The notes: generated by a model from the letters alone, not told the origin. A DNA stretch of 64,000 nt from Streptomyces sp. NBC_00461 (GCF_036013935.1 NZ_CP107902.1:9147001-9211000), one strand, 5' to 3'. Shown: positions 52,493-62,189, numbered from the stretch's first letter. Made by a program: numbers and translations.

Positions 52493-54160
52493 ATGACCCC
52501 TGCGACCACTACTCCCACTCCCACCACCCCGCGCGGCCGCCGCCTCCCCCTGTCCGGCGTGCTGCGTCTCGGCCGGCCCGCTGACATCTGGTTCAAGCCC
52601 GCCCTGAGCGTGGTCGCCTCGGTCGCTCCGCCCAATCTGACGCTGCTGGCCCTCGGCCGGCTCGACCTGGCGCTGTACACCATGGCGGGGTCGCTGTGCG
52701 CGCTGTACGCCCACAACCGCCCCTACGCCGCCCGGGCCCAGGTCCTCGCCTGGGTGGTCCTCGGCATGGTGGGCGGCCTCGCCGTCTCCCTGGTCACCGC
52801 CTCGCTCACCGGCAGTGCCGTCGTGCTCGTCACCGTCGGCGCCCTGCTGGCCGCGCTGCAGAAGGCGCTGTGCGACGCGACCCGTATCGGTCCGCCCGGC
52901 AATGTGGTCCTGACCTTCATCACGTCCGCCTCCCTCTTCGCCCCGCAGACCCTCGGCCAGGTCCCCGGCCACCTCGCGCTGGCTCTGGCGGCGGGCGGCT
53001 GGGCCTGGCTCGTCGGCATGGCCCCCGGCCTGCTGCGCCCGCACGGCCCGGAGCGCCGGGCCACCGCGGGCGCCCTGAACGCCGCGGCCGCGTGCGCCGA
53101 CACGCGGGGCACGGGCGAAGGCCACTCGGGCAGCCGCGCCATGGCGGCCGCCGCCGTCCAGGCCGCCTGGCAGTCGCTCCTGGCCGCGCGCGGCTCCCGC
53201 ACCCGGCGCGCCCTCGAACGCCTCGTCGTCCGCGCCGAAGTCGCCCTCGCCGCACCCGCCGACACCGACCCGGAGCAACTGCGCACCTGGGCACGCGAGT
53301 TGACCGGCACCAGGCCCGTCCCGGTCGTCCACGACCCGGTGGCCACCGACGAGCTCCTCGGCGTGGACGCCGAACTCGCCGTCCCGCCCCGCCCGTTGTG
53401 GCAGCGCCTCGGCCCGCTCACCCCGATCGCCGTCCGCACCGCGCTGGGCTGCGCCCTCGCCGGCTACGCCTCCCTGGCCCTCGGCGTCGGCCGCCCCTAC
53501 TGGGCCCTGGTCACCGCGGCCTCCCTCTACCAGGCCAATCTCGTCCTCACCTGGAGCCGGGGCGTCCAGCGAGTCGTCGGCAACCTCCTCGGCGTCCTGC
53601 TCTTCGCCGCCGTGGCCCCGCTCGCGCACCTCGGCCAGACGGCCCTCGTGCTGTGCTGCCTCGCCTTCAACTTCGGTGCCGAGGCGCTGATCGGCCGCAA
53701 CTACTGGCTCGGCACCGTCTGTGTGACCCCGATGGCCCTGCTCATCACCGAGTTCACCGGGTTCCAGGAGCCGGGGCGGCTGATCACCGAGCGCGCCGTG
53801 GACACCGTCGTCGGCGCACTGGTCGGCCTCGTCGCGGCCGTCGCCGTCACCAACCGCCGCGCCGGCGACCGAGTCGAGCACGCCCTGGCCGCCGTCGAGC
53901 GCTCCCGCGAGCACACCGCCCGCCTGCTGGCCGAGTCCGCCCCCGCCCCCGTGGCCCTGCAAGCCGCCCGCCGCTCGCTCGCCGCCGCCCTGGCCGACCT
54001 GCGCGCCACCGTCGACGCCGCGTCCGGCGAGTGGTGGCAGCGTGCCCTGCCCCAGGAGCGGGTCGTGCGCGCCGAGCAGGCCGGACACCGTACGCTCGCG
54101 GCGACGGTGCGGCACGACGGGCCGCGCCGGAGCGCGAGGACGGAGGACGTACGGCCATGA
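52493..54160 (+). CDS. FUSC family membrane protein, first gene of a MarR-controlled operon
   Basis: 555 residues from ATG 52493. Two membrane blocks: residues about 35-190 (PPNLTLLALGRLDLALYTMA, VLGMVGGLAVSLVTASLTGS) and about 320-450 (AVRTALGCALAGYASLALGV, RPYWALVTAASLYQAN), with a soluble helical linker and tail. This is the fusaric-acid-resistance/aromatic-exporter layout. The stop overlaps the start of a MarR regulator. Likely a drug or aromatic-acid exporter induced when the regulator releases the 52459-52470 operator. Confidence 0.9.
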   Translation: MTPATTTPTPTTPRGRRLPLSGVLRLGRPADIWFKPALSVVASVAPPNLTLLALGRLDLALYTMAGSLCALYAHNRPYAARAQVLAWVVLGMVGGLAVSLVTASLTGSAVVLVTVGALLAALQKALCDATRIGPPGNVVLTFITSASLFAPQTLGQVPGHLALALAAGGWAWLVGMAPGLLRPHGPERRATAGALNAAAACADTRGTGEGHSGSRAMAAAAVQAAWQSLLAARGSRTRRALERLVVRAEVALAAPADTDPEQLRTWARELTGTRPVPVVHDPVATDELLGVDAELAVPPRPLWQRLGPLTPIAVRTALGCALAGYASLALGVGRPYWALVTAASLYQANLVLTWSRGVQRVVGNLLGVLLFAAVAPLAHLGQTALVLCCLAFNFGAEALIGRNYWLGTVCVTPMALLITEFTGFQEPGRLITERAVDTVVGALVGLVAAVAVTNRRAGDRVEHALAAVERSREHTARLLAESAPAPVALQAARRSLAAALADLRATVDAASGEWWQRALPQERVVRAEQAGHRTLAATVRHDGPRRSARTEDVRP

Positions 54161-54699
54161 TGGCACCGAACGGACGGCAGGCGGGCGCGACCAGGGGCGA
54201 CGACACCGTCTCCGCGGTCGTGCGGCAGTGGCGGGCCGTCCACCCCGACCTCGACACCGGCCCCATGGAGATCATCGGCCGCATCAACCGCTGCGCCGCC
54301 CTCCTCCAGCAGGCCGAGGGCGGCCCGCTGCGCCGGACGGGCCTGAGCCGCCCCGAGTTCGACCTGCTCGGCGCCCTGCGCCGTACTGGCCACGAGCTGA
54401 CCCCCAGCGAGCTGGCCCGCGAGACGTACTCCTCCGGCGCCGCCGTCACCAAGCGCCTCAAGCAGCTCACGGAGCGCGGCCTGGTCGAGCGCCGCGGTGA
54501 CGCCCGCGACCGCCGCGTCGCCCACGTCCGCCTCACCGACGCCGGCAGCGCCCTGGTCGACGGGCTCCTGCCCGAGCAGCTCGCCTACGAGACCTCCGTA
54601 CTGTCTGTGCTCGACCCGCAGGGACAGGACGAACTCGCCGGCCTGCTCGGGGAGTTGCTCGGCCGGCTGGAGGGCCGGCGCGGCAGCCTGCGCGCCTGA
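54157..54699 (+). CDS. MarR family transcriptional regulator
   Basis: 180 residues from ATG 54157, four-base overlap with the FUSC gene. The winged helix covers about 68-125: LSRPEFDLLGALRRTGHELT, PSELARETYSSGAAVTKRLK, then RRGDARDRRVAHVRLTDAG (the wing). Flanking helices form the dimer interface. MarR proteins lose DNA affinity on binding phenolic compounds, which fits an aromatic exporter in the same operon. Confidence 0.92.
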   Translation: MMAPNGRQAGATRGDDTVSAVVRQWRAVHPDLDTGPMEIIGRINRCAALLQQAEGGPLRRTGLSRPEFDLLGALRRTGHELTPSELARETYSSGAAVTKRLKQLTERGLVERRGDARDRRVAHVRLTDAGSALVDGLLPEQLAYETSVLSVLDPQGQDELAGLLGELLGRLEGRRGSLRA

Positions 54700-54832
54700 G
54701 CGGCGGATACCGGAACGTTCGAACCGCGGTCGCCCGTTGACGTGATCGACGTCGACTCCTACGTTCGACCGGGTCGGTTCGGAACACCGGCTGACGTACG
54801 AGATGTCGAACCAGCGATCAGCGAGGGATGCC

Positions 54833-57382
54833 GTGGCAGCCGAAACGCTCACCGTCGACCTGGGCACGGAGACGGGCCCCTTCCACGGCGGAGCCGCCGG
54901 CACGCTCTACGGCCTGTACGGCGACGGTGTACCGAGCCGCGCCGTCGTCGAGGGCATGTACGTCCGCACGGTCTCCACCAAGGCCCAGGACGGCATCCAG
55001 CATCCCGGCGCCGACGCGCTGGAGATCCTCCCGGCGTTCGTCACCTCGGGCGGCAGGGACGTGTACGTCTACCACAGCGACATCCACCGTGGTTTCCCCT
55101 ACGAGTGGCCGGGCGCCACGGGCGAGGAGCGGCTCGCGGCCTACCTGGAGAGCATCCGCCGCCAGGTCGAGCAGGTGCAGACCCTGGGCGCCCTCAAGTC
55201 CCATGTCGTGTACGTGCCGTTCAACGAGCCCGAGGGCAACATGTTCGGCACGGGGGAGTGGAGCTACGACGGCGTCTCCTGGCACACCGAGCCGGGCCCC
55301 TACTTCGCGGCCTGGCAGCAGGCGTACCACCTCATCAAGGGCCTCGACCCCGAGGCGCGCATAGCCGGCCCCAACACCTGCGTCCTGTACCCCGAGGTGC
55401 GCGGCTTCCTCGAGTTCGCCCGCGATCACGGCGTCCTCCCCGACGTGATCACCTGGCACGAGCTGTCCTCGCCGGACGAGGTCCGCACCAACGTCGCCAA
55501 GTACCGTGACCTGGAACGGGAGTTGGGCATCGGCCCGCTGCCCGTCAACCTCAACGAGTACGCGCACAACTACCACCTGTCCGTTCCCGGGCAGATGATC
55601 CAGTGGATCGCCGCGATCGAGGAGTCCAAGGTCGACGCCGACATGGCGTACTGGAACATCGCCGGCAACCTCAACGACTCGGCGGTGGAGGCGGGCAAGG
55701 GCAACGGCCAGTGGTGGCTGTTCAACGCGTACGGGCAGCTGTCCGGGAACACCGTCCGGGTGACGGCGCCACACGCCAACGTGCAGTACACACTGCAGGG
55801 CGTCGCCTCACTCGACCGGGCCAAGCGGCAGGCGCGTGTGCTGTTCGGCGGTGCGAGCGGCGGTGCGAACCTGGTCCTCACGGGCGTCGACGCGGAGGTC
55901 TTCGGCGCGAGGGTCCACCTGCGGCTGCAGGAGATCCCCTGGACCGGGCAGGTCGGCGCGAGCGCCCAGCCGCTGCGGCTTCGGGACCTCGAACTGCCCG
56001 TGGTGGACGGCCGCGTGACGCTGCCCCTGACCGGCCTCGACGAGATGTCGGCCTACCAGCTGATCCTGGCGCCGGGCGGCAACGGGGCCACGCCGCAGCC
56101 GCCGTCGGTGACCTGGCGGCGGACATACGAGGCCGAGAACGCGACCTACACGGGAGGCGGCTACTCCAGGAACGGTCCCGAAGGATCCCCCTCCGCCGTC
56201 GACAGGTTCGCCACCTCCGGCGGCCATCACGTGGGCGGACTGCGCACCGGCTCCGACGGGACGCTCACCTTCGACGTCGAGGTCCCGCAGGACGGGACGT
56301 ACGACATCCGGGTCTTCGCCAACTCCCACAACCTCGCCGACCTGGTGCGCGAGAACGGCCCCACCAACGTCTTCCTGCGCGTCGACGGAGAAGACCCACG
56401 CGAACTGCGGCTGCCGCTCGGCTACAAGTGGGCGGTGTGGGGCCACACCGACATCGAGGCCGAACTGACCGCAGGAGCGCACCGGATCACCCTCGCCGCA
56501 CAGGACCCCGACCTCGGCACGACCAAGGGCGACGCGGTCGTCGACAAGCTGGACCTCGTTCTGCGGGACGAGCAGGAGGCCGTGTACGACGCCGAGTACG
56601 CGGCGCTCGGCGAGGGCGCCCGGATCAGCTACGCCCACGTCGGCGCCTCCGGCCCCGGTGTCGCGGTGGCCCCCCGCGGCGGCACCGTCACCTTCTGGGC
56701 GCACGCCGCCGACGACGGCGAGGCGACGGTCACCGTGGACCTGCTGGGCCCCGGCGAGGGCCTGCTCACGGTCAACGGCGAGGACCTCGGCCGCGTCCGG
56801 CGAGGCCCCGTCCCGCTCTTCCTGGCCGGCGGAATCAACAAGGTCACGGTCACCGGGACGTCGGATCTGCTGGTGGTGGACCGGCTGCGTGTCGGCGCGT
56901 CCCGCGGACTGCTGCCCGTGCACGTGAGCGCCGCCGAGGAAGGCGTCCTGACCGGCACCGCACACGTGACGGGACTCCCGTACGCCACCGGCGGCAAGGC
57001 GGTCGACGGCATCGGCGCCGGGCCCGGCAACGCGCTCACCCTGACACTCACGGCCGAGCGCGCCGGACGGCACGCGCTCACGATCCGCTACTCCAACGGC
57101 GAGCAGGCACCCGCCACCCACTACAACCCCGACCCGGTCTGCCGCCACGCGGACATCTCCGTCAACCGGGCCGCCCCGCACCGGGTCCTGTTCCCCACCA
57201 CCTTCCACTTCAACAACTTCTGGAACCTCTCCGTCCCCGTCACCCTGGACCGGGGCCCCAACACGATCACCTTCACCGCCGACGAACTTCCCGACTTCGA
57301 CGGCCGCACCCACAACCAGTACGGCCAACGCTCGGCGTACGCCCCGGTCATCGACCGGGTGAGCGTGACCCCGCTTGTCTGA
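54833..57382 (+). CDS. Multi-domain glycoside hydrolase (clan-A-like) with CBM35-like modules, no signal peptide
   Basis: 849 residues from GTG 54833, preceded by GCGAGGG; ATG 54803 is possible but poorly placed. Residues about 1-320 look like a TIM-barrel hydrolase with acid/base Glu in VYVPFNEPEGN and a candidate nucleophile Glu in VNLNEYAHNYH, near GH39/GH5-type enzymes. A beta-sandwich follows, then a CBM35-like module (YEAENATYTGGGYSRNGPEG onward) and a second one near the end (VHVSAAEEGVLTGTAHVTGL). No export signal is visible with either start, which is odd for a carbohydrate-binding enzyme. Confidence 0.82.
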   Translation: MAAETLTVDLGTETGPFHGGAAGTLYGLYGDGVPSRAVVEGMYVRTVSTKAQDGIQHPGADALEILPAFVTSGGRDVYVYHSDIHRGFPYEWPGATGEERLAAYLESIRRQVEQVQTLGALKSHVVYVPFNEPEGNMFGTGEWSYDGVSWHTEPGPYFAAWQQAYHLIKGLDPEARIAGPNTCVLYPEVRGFLEFARDHGVLPDVITWHELSSPDEVRTNVAKYRDLERELGIGPLPVNLNEYAHNYHLSVPGQMIQWIAAIEESKVDADMAYWNIAGNLNDSAVEAGKGNGQWWLFNAYGQLSGNTVRVTAPHANVQYTLQGVASLDRAKRQARVLFGGASGGANLVLTGVDAEVFGARVHLRLQEIPWTGQVGASAQPLRLRDLELPVVDGRVTLPLTGLDEMSAYQLILAPGGNGATPQPPSVTWRRTYEAENATYTGGGYSRNGPEGSPSAVDRFATSGGHHVGGLRTGSDGTLTFDVEVPQDGTYDIRVFANSHNLADLVRENGPTNVFLRVDGEDPRELRLPLGYKWAVWGHTDIEAELTAGAHRITLAAQDPDLGTTKGDAVVDKLDLVLRDEQEAVYDAEYAALGEGARISYAHVGASGPGVAVAPRGGTVTFWAHAADDGEATVTVDLLGPGEGLLTVNGEDLGRVRRGPVPLFLAGGINKVTVTGTSDLLVVDRLRVGASRGLLPVHVSAAEEGVLTGTAHVTGLPYATGGKAVDGIGAGPGNALTLTLTAERAGRHALTIRYSNGEQAPATHYNPDPVCRHADISVNRAAPHRVLFPTTFHFNNFWNLSVPVTLDRGPNTITFTADELPDFDGRTHNQYGQRSAYAPVIDRVSVTPLV

Positions 57383-57395
57383 GGGGAGTCCTATC

Positions 57396-58178
57396 GTGTC
57401 GGGCATGGCGAACGACTTCCGGGACCTCGCGGACGGCGAGTTCCAGCGAGCGGACATGTCGGGCACGCGCTTCAGCGGCGTGAGCCTCAACCGGGCGCGG
57501 ATTCTGCACTCCGCGCTCCATCAGGTGGTGATGCGAGGTGTGGAGATCGTCGACACCACCATCGACGGCGAGATCCACCACCTCGTCATCAACGGCGTGG
57601 ACGTCGCGCCCCTGGTGGAGGCCGAGCTCGACCGGCGGCACCCCGACCGGCCGAAGTTCCGGCCGGCCACCGCCGAGGGGTTCCGCGAGGCCTGGGACCT
57701 CAACGAACGCCTGTGGGCAGCCACCGTCGACCGAGCCCGCAAGCTCGCGCCGGAGCTGCTGCACGCATCGGTGGACGGCGAGTGGTCGTTCATCCAGACA
57801 CTGCGCCACCTCGCGTTCGCCGGGGAGTCCTGGGTCGGCCGGTGCATCCTCGGCGACCCGACCCCCTGGCACCCGCTCTCGCTGCCCTGGGACCAGATGG
57901 ACCGGCGCGAGGGCGTGCCCTGGGACCGCGATGCCCGGCCCTCGCTCAAGGAGGCGCTCACCCTGCGCCATGACGCGATGGCCCTCGTACGGCGGGCCGT
58001 CGACCCCCTCACCGACGAGCAGCTCGGGGGGCGGACCGCGCCCCTCGTCGGTCCCGGCTGGCCCGGTGAGGGCGAGACGTTCCCCGTCCGGGAGTGCCTG
58101 CTCGTCGTCCTCAACGAGGAGTGGCAGCACCGCCTGTACGCCGAGCGCGACCTCGCCGTACTCGAAGCACGGGCCTGA
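57396..58178 (+). CDS. DinB family protein with N-terminal pentapeptide-like region
   Basis: 260 residues from GTG 57396, with GGGGAG seven bases before. Residues about 6-55 contain pentapeptide-like A(D/N)LxX steps (FRDLADGEFQRADMSGTRFS, LNRARILHSALHQVVMRG). Residues about 80-255 are a DinB_2 helical bundle with TLRHLAFAGESWVGR and LNEEWQHRLYAERDL carrying likely metal-binding His. This pairing is seen in several Streptomyces proteins. Function not established; possible thiol transferase. Confidence 0.85.
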   Translation: MSGMANDFRDLADGEFQRADMSGTRFSGVSLNRARILHSALHQVVMRGVEIVDTTIDGEIHHLVINGVDVAPLVEAELDRRHPDRPKFRPATAEGFREAWDLNERLWAATVDRARKLAPELLHASVDGEWSFIQTLRHLAFAGESWVGRCILGDPTPWHPLSLPWDQMDRREGVPWDRDARPSLKEALTLRHDAMALVRRAVDPLTDEQLGGRTAPLVGPGWPGEGETFPVRECLLVVLNEEWQHRLYAERDLAVLEARA

Positions 58179-58216
58179 GCGCGGAGTTCACGTCCGGAAG
58201 CAGGCCCCGGCACTGA

Positions 58217-58981
58217 TCACTGTTCGTCGCGCGGCAGGTATACGCCGAACACCGCCTGCTGCGGGTCCCGCAGCACCGCGATCCGCGGCCCGTCCGGTAC
58301 GGCGGTGGGCTCCATGAGGACGGTGCCGCCCGCCCCGGTCGCCGTGGCCGCGGTGGCGTCCACGTCCGCCACCGCGAAGTACGGCAGCCAGTGCGGCGGC
58401 ACCTCGGGCGGGAACTTGTCGTCCATGCGCGCCATCCCGCCGAAGTCCGCGCCGTCGATGCCCCACTGCGTGTAGTGCTGCGAGGCGTCGACGCTCCAGC
58501 CGAACACCGTGGTGTAGAAGCTCAGGCACCGCTCGGGCGCCCGGGTCAGCAGCTCCACCCAGCCCAGGGAGCCGGGCGCGTTGAACAGCCCGGCGCCCGG
58601 GAAGGCCCGCGCCTGCCACATCTGGAAGGCCGCACCCGCCGGATCGAGCGCCACGGTGAAACGGCCCACGTCGAGGACGTCCATCGGACCGAGCAGGACC
58701 GTCCCGCCGGCCGCCGTCACCCGCTCGGCGGCGGAGTCCGCGTCGGCCACCGCGAACGACACGTTCCACGCGACAGGCTGCGACTCCTGGAAGAGCGGGG
58801 TCAGCGCGGCGACCGCCGCGTCCCCGAGGTGCGCGACCGTGTACCCGCCCGCCTCCTGACGCGGGTCCGTCTCGTGGCGCCAGCCGAACAGCTCCGCGTA
58901 GAACCGCTTGGCCGCCGCCACGTCACTGGTGCCCAGCTCGGTCCAGCAGGGCCCGCCGGTCACCGGCTTGTCGAGCTTCAT
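58217..58981 (-). CDS. VOC family protein with two glyoxalase domains
   Basis: 254 residues from ATG 58981; GGAGG is nine bases upstream and the longer open frame is not used. Two similar halves: PCWTELGTSDVAAAKRFYAE (starting at about 10) and GWVELLTRAPERCLSFYTTV (starting at about 137), each ending in a DPxGAxFxxW or DPQQAVFGVY strand. This is the Streptomyces two-domain CFP-30B-like form. Substrate unknown. Confidence 0.88.
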   Translation of the reverse strand: MKLDKPVTGGPCWTELGTSDVAAAKRFYAELFGWRHETDPRQEAGGYTVAHLGDAAVAALTPLFQESQPVAWNVSFAVADADSAAERVTAAGGTVLLGPMDVLDVGRFTVALDPAGAAFQMWQARAFPGAGLFNAPGSLGWVELLTRAPERCLSFYTTVFGWSVDASQHYTQWGIDGADFGGMARMDDKFPPEVPPHWLPYFAVADVDATAATATGAGGTVLMEPTAVPDGPRIAVLRDPQQAVFGVYLPRDEQ

Positions 58982-59181
58982 GACGTTCCTCCGGAGGGAA
59001 TGCGGGACAGCCCCCTCCAGCACGCTAGTCCCGGGCGCGGACCGCGGCCATCCGGCGAAAACCCCCTCGCACACGGCGCCGTCAGGGACGTACCCTCGCC
59101 CCGTACCGCACCGGTTGGCGGCCTCCAGCTCACGTGTCCGCACGGATCCCCGTATCCGCGCATCCGCTCCGGAGGTTTCGC

Positions 59182-60096
59182 ATGTCCGCACTCACGGTGC
59201 GCCCCTTCCGCCGCGACGACCGCGACCAGCTCACCGATCTGGTCAACGCGCACGTCGCCGCCGTCGTCCCCGGCGTCTCCGTCTCGGTGAACACCGTCCT
59301 CAGCGATCTGGAGCGCCGGCCCGGCGAGTTCGTCACCGACCCATGGGTGGCCGAGCGCGTGACGCTCGTCGCCGAACAGCGCCGGCACGTCGTGGCCGCC
59401 GCCCATCTGCTGCGCTACCGCCCCGGCGACGAGGTCGGGGAGAACTACCGGGACGCCGGCGAGATCGGCTGGTTCGTCTGCCGTCCGCCGGCGTCCCTCC
59501 GGCCCGACTCCGAGGCCGCCGCCGACCAGCTGATGGCCGCGTGCCTGGCCCAGCTCGCCCGCTGGAACGTACGCGTCCGGTACGCCGACGGCGCCATACC
59601 GGCCCCGGTCGTATACGGCCTGCCGCGCAACTGGCCGCACATCCGCGCCCTCTACGGACGCTTCGGCTTCCGGCACGTCGGCGACACGGAGGTCATCCTG
59701 CTGGCGCGGGTGGCCGACCTGCCGGCGTCCGAACCCCGGCCGGGCACGACGACCGAGCGCACGCTGGGAGAGTGCGGCACCCGCTTCACGGCCTACGCCG
59801 ACACCCGCGCCCTCGGCTTCATCGAGATCGAGACCTCCTTGGCCCGCCCCGAGCGCCACGCACGCGCGGCCGGCCTCGCCGACATCGGCAACCTGCACGT
59901 CGACCCGGCCCGGCACGGCGAGGGCCTGACGCAACGGCTGCTCGCCGAGGCCGCCGGGTGGCTGCGCCTGTGTGGAGTGGACCGCCTCCTCGCCTACGAG
60001 CAGTCCGGTGACAAGGCGGCGATCGACCTGCTGCTGAGCGCCGGTTTCCGCGAACTGACCCGCACGGACCGCCGCTGGGAGCACCGCCCGGACTGA
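59182..60096 (+). CDS. GNAT family N-acetyltransferase (two-domain)
   Basis: 304 residues from ATG 59182, with GGAGGT upstream. N-terminal half (1-185) is a degenerate GNAT-like domain; the C-terminal half (190-304) holds the acetyl-CoA motif in NLHVDPARHGEGLTQRLLAE and a closing AIDLLLSAGFRELTR strand. Acceptor unknown. Divergent from the VOC gene at 58981. Confidence 0.87.
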   Translation: MSALTVRPFRRDDRDQLTDLVNAHVAAVVPGVSVSVNTVLSDLERRPGEFVTDPWVAERVTLVAEQRRHVVAAAHLLRYRPGDEVGENYRDAGEIGWFVCRPPASLRPDSEAAADQLMAACLAQLARWNVRVRYADGAIPAPVVYGLPRNWPHIRALYGRFGFRHVGDTEVILLARVADLPASEPRPGTTTERTLGECGTRFTAYADTRALGFIEIETSLARPERHARAAGLADIGNLHVDPARHGEGLTQRLLAEAAGWLRLCGVDRLLAYEQSGDKAAIDLLLSAGFRELTRTDRRWEHRPD

Positions 60097-60098
60097 CC

Positions 60099-60491
60099 TC
60101 AGATCCCCGGCCGGTACCGCATCGGATGGTCCGCTGGCACCTCCACCAGCACGATCCGGGTCCCGTCCGGGTCCGCGATCCACATCTCGATCAGGCCCCA
60201 CGGCTCCTTCACCGGCGCCCGCACGATCTCGACCCCGGCGGCGCGCAGTTCCTCGTGCGCCGCCGCCACGTCCTCGACCTGCAGCCACAACTGCACGGCC
60301 GGGGAGGGCGGGGTCTCGGACCTGCCGGAGACCTCCAGGAAACCGCCGCCCAGGAAGTAGACGGTGCCGCGCTCAGGTCCCGTGCCGAACTCGCGGTGGA
60401 CGGCGAGGCCGAGCTGTTCACCGTAGAAGCGGCGTGAGCGCGCGGGATCGGTGGGATGGAGAAGCGTCCGGCTGCTGAGAACGTGCACCAT
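60099..60491 (-). CDS. VOC family protein
   Basis: 130 residues, one VOC unit. Opens with LLHPTDPARSRRFYGEQLGL, ends with WIADPDGTRIVLVEVP, the usual Glu-containing last strand. QLWLQVEDVAAAHEELRAAG marks the second module. Two bases separate its stop from that of the GNAT gene (convergent). Likely a small dioxygenase, isomerase or resistance-type protein; not assigned. Confidence 0.88.
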   Translation of the reverse strand: MVHVLSSRTLLHPTDPARSRRFYGEQLGLAVHREFGTGPERGTVYFLGGGFLEVSGRSETPPSPAVQLWLQVEDVAAAHEELRAAGVEIVRAPVKEPWGLIEMWIADPDGTRIVLVEVPADHPMRYRPGI

Positions 60492-60566
60492 GCACCGGAG
60501 CCTAGTGCCCCGACAGGGTTACCCTCGTCCGAGCCCGAGCCGCGCCCAGATTTCGGAGTGACGCCC

Positions 60567-61106
60567 ATGGAAACCGCCGCCACCGACCTGACCTTCCGCG
60601 ACGCCACCGATGCCGACGTGGACGCCCTGGTCGCGCTGATCGAGTCGGCCTACCGAGGGGACTCCAGCCGGGCCGGGTGGACCACCGAGGCGGACATCCT
60701 CCAGGGGCAGCGCACCGACCCGGAGGGTGTCCGCGACGTCATCAAGTCGCACGACAGCCGACTGCTGACGGTCGAACGAAACGGCGCCGTGGTCGCCTGC
60801 TGCCAGCTCGAACACCGCGGTGACCACGCCTACTTCGGAATGTTCGCCGTCAGCCCGCAGCTGCAGGGCGCCGGCCTCGGCAAGGTGATCATCACGGAGG
60901 CGGAGCGCGCGGCGCGCGAGACCTGGGGCGTGCGCGAGATGCACATGACCGTGATCTCCGTACGCAACGACCTCATCGCCTGGTACGAGCGCCGCGGCTA
61001 CCGCCGTACGGGCCGGATGACCCCGTTCCCGTACGGCGACGAGCGCTTCGGCGTTCCGCAGCGCGACGACCTGCAGTTCGAGCTGCTGGTCAAGGAGCTG
61101 GCGTGA
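60567..61106 (+). CDS. GNAT family N-acetyltransferase
   Basis: 179 residues from ATG 60567 (CGGAG upstream). Standard GNAT: FRDATDADVDALVALIESAY at the start, acetyl-CoA motif AVSPQLQGAGLGKVIITEAE (about 100-120), and LIAWYERRGYRRTGRMTPFP near the end. Resembles small actinobacterial acetyltransferases of unknown acceptor. Convergent with the phosphodiesterase gene (three bases between stops). Confidence 0.9.
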   Translation: METAATDLTFRDATDADVDALVALIESAYRGDSSRAGWTTEADILQGQRTDPEGVRDVIKSHDSRLLTVERNGAVVACCQLEHRGDHAYFGMFAVSPQLQGAGLGKVIITEAERAARETWGVREMHMTVISVRNDLIAWYERRGYRRTGRMTPFPYGDERFGVPQRDDLQFELLVKELA

Positions 61107-61109
61107 CGT

Positions 61110-61793
61110 TCACGCGGTGAAGCGGGCGGTGCGTTTGATCTCCGGGTAGTCGGTGGTCGCGCCGTCCAGCTGCAGGGCCCGTACGAGCCGCAGATGGTCC
61201 TGCGTGTTCACCACCCAGCCGATGATCCTCAGGTCCGCCTTGCGGGCCCGCTCCACGACCTCCAGGGTGAGGCGGCGGATGTTGAGGCAGACGGTCGCGG
61301 CACCGGCCTCCACTGCGCGGTCCACGATGTCGGTGCCGTAGCGGCTGCCGATCAGCGCGGTCCGCACGCCCGGCACCAGCCGGTTGATCTCGGCGATCGC
61401 CTCGTCGTGGAACGAGGACACCTCGACCCGGGAGACCAGGTCCCGTTTCAGCATGACCTCGGCCAGCGCCCGGGCCGCCGCGATGTCCTTGATCTCGGCC
61501 TGGAGAGGCGACCGTACGGCTTCGAGGACCTCCTCGAAGACGGGCACGTGCTCCCCGCGGCCCGCGTCCAGGGCGCGCAGCTCGGAGAGGGTCTTCTCGG
61601 CGATCGGGCCGGTGCCGTCGGTCGTGCGGTCCACGTCGGTGTCGTGCATGACGACGAGGGCGCCGTCCTTGCTCAGATGCAGATCGAGTTCGATCACGTC
61701 GAGCCCGGCCTGCTGGGCGGCGACGAAGGAACGGAGGGTGTTCTCGGGTTCGGTACCCATGACTCCGCGATGACCGATGGTAAGGAAGTTCAA
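61110..61793 (-). CDS. Glycerophosphodiester phosphodiesterase
   Basis: 227 residues, GDPD TIM barrel. Catalytic His in IGHRGVMGTEPENT with the following Glu; metal Glu/Asp in VIELDLHLSKDG; second His in VMHDTDVDRTTDG. IKDIAAARAL and IIGWVVNTQDHL complete the barrel. It splits glycerophosphodiesters into glycerol 3-phosphate and an alcohol. No signal peptide, so intracellular. Stands alone. Confidence 0.93.
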   Translation of the reverse strand: MNFLTIGHRGVMGTEPENTLRSFVAAQQAGLDVIELDLHLSKDGALVVMHDTDVDRTTDGTGPIAEKTLSELRALDAGRGEHVPVFEEVLEAVRSPLQAEIKDIAAARALAEVMLKRDLVSRVEVSSFHDEAIAEINRLVPGVRTALIGSRYGTDIVDRAVEAGAATVCLNIRRLTLEVVERARKADLRIIGWVVNTQDHLRLVRALQLDGATTDYPEIKRTARFTA

Positions 61794-62189
61794 GGTTCAA
61801 CTCGCTTCCGTCGACGGCGGCTCGGCTCCGCGCGCGACCTGAGCGGACGGTCACGCGGACAGAGCCGCAGCCTAACGGCCCGGCCCGGCGATGAACCCGC
61901 GCGTACACGGGGGATTGGGGTGTCGCGAGGGGCGGACCTGGCCCGTACCCGTGAGGGCGGTCACCCTCGCGTGGGCGAGTCCTCCCGGGATTGACCCCTG
62001 GCTTGTTTCGGCGGTCCGGTCCCAGGGTAGCCGCGCGGTATCCAAATGCCCGCCGGATCTGTTTCCGGCAGGAAAAAGTTCGGTGACCACCGGGGGTGCG
62101 CAGGATAATCTCCCGAGACTCCTCTTGCTGGGAGGAAGCTCGTATGTATACGGTCTCCTTACGCGAGGTTCTCCTGTGGAGGATGGGAT
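61794..62189. other. 396-base region upstream of the DUF6421 gene
   Basis: No gene supported. Contains the divergent promoters. AT-richer patches at 62066-62080 (GGCAGGAAAAAGTTC) and 62100-62108 (CAGGATAAT; possible -10) lie 80-120 bases before the DUF6421 ATG. The leader has repeated CTCC/GGAG pairs (62128-62145 and 62171-62181); the last can pair with the ribosome site GGAGGA (62178-62183), so translation could be controlled by structure. Confidence 0.4.
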
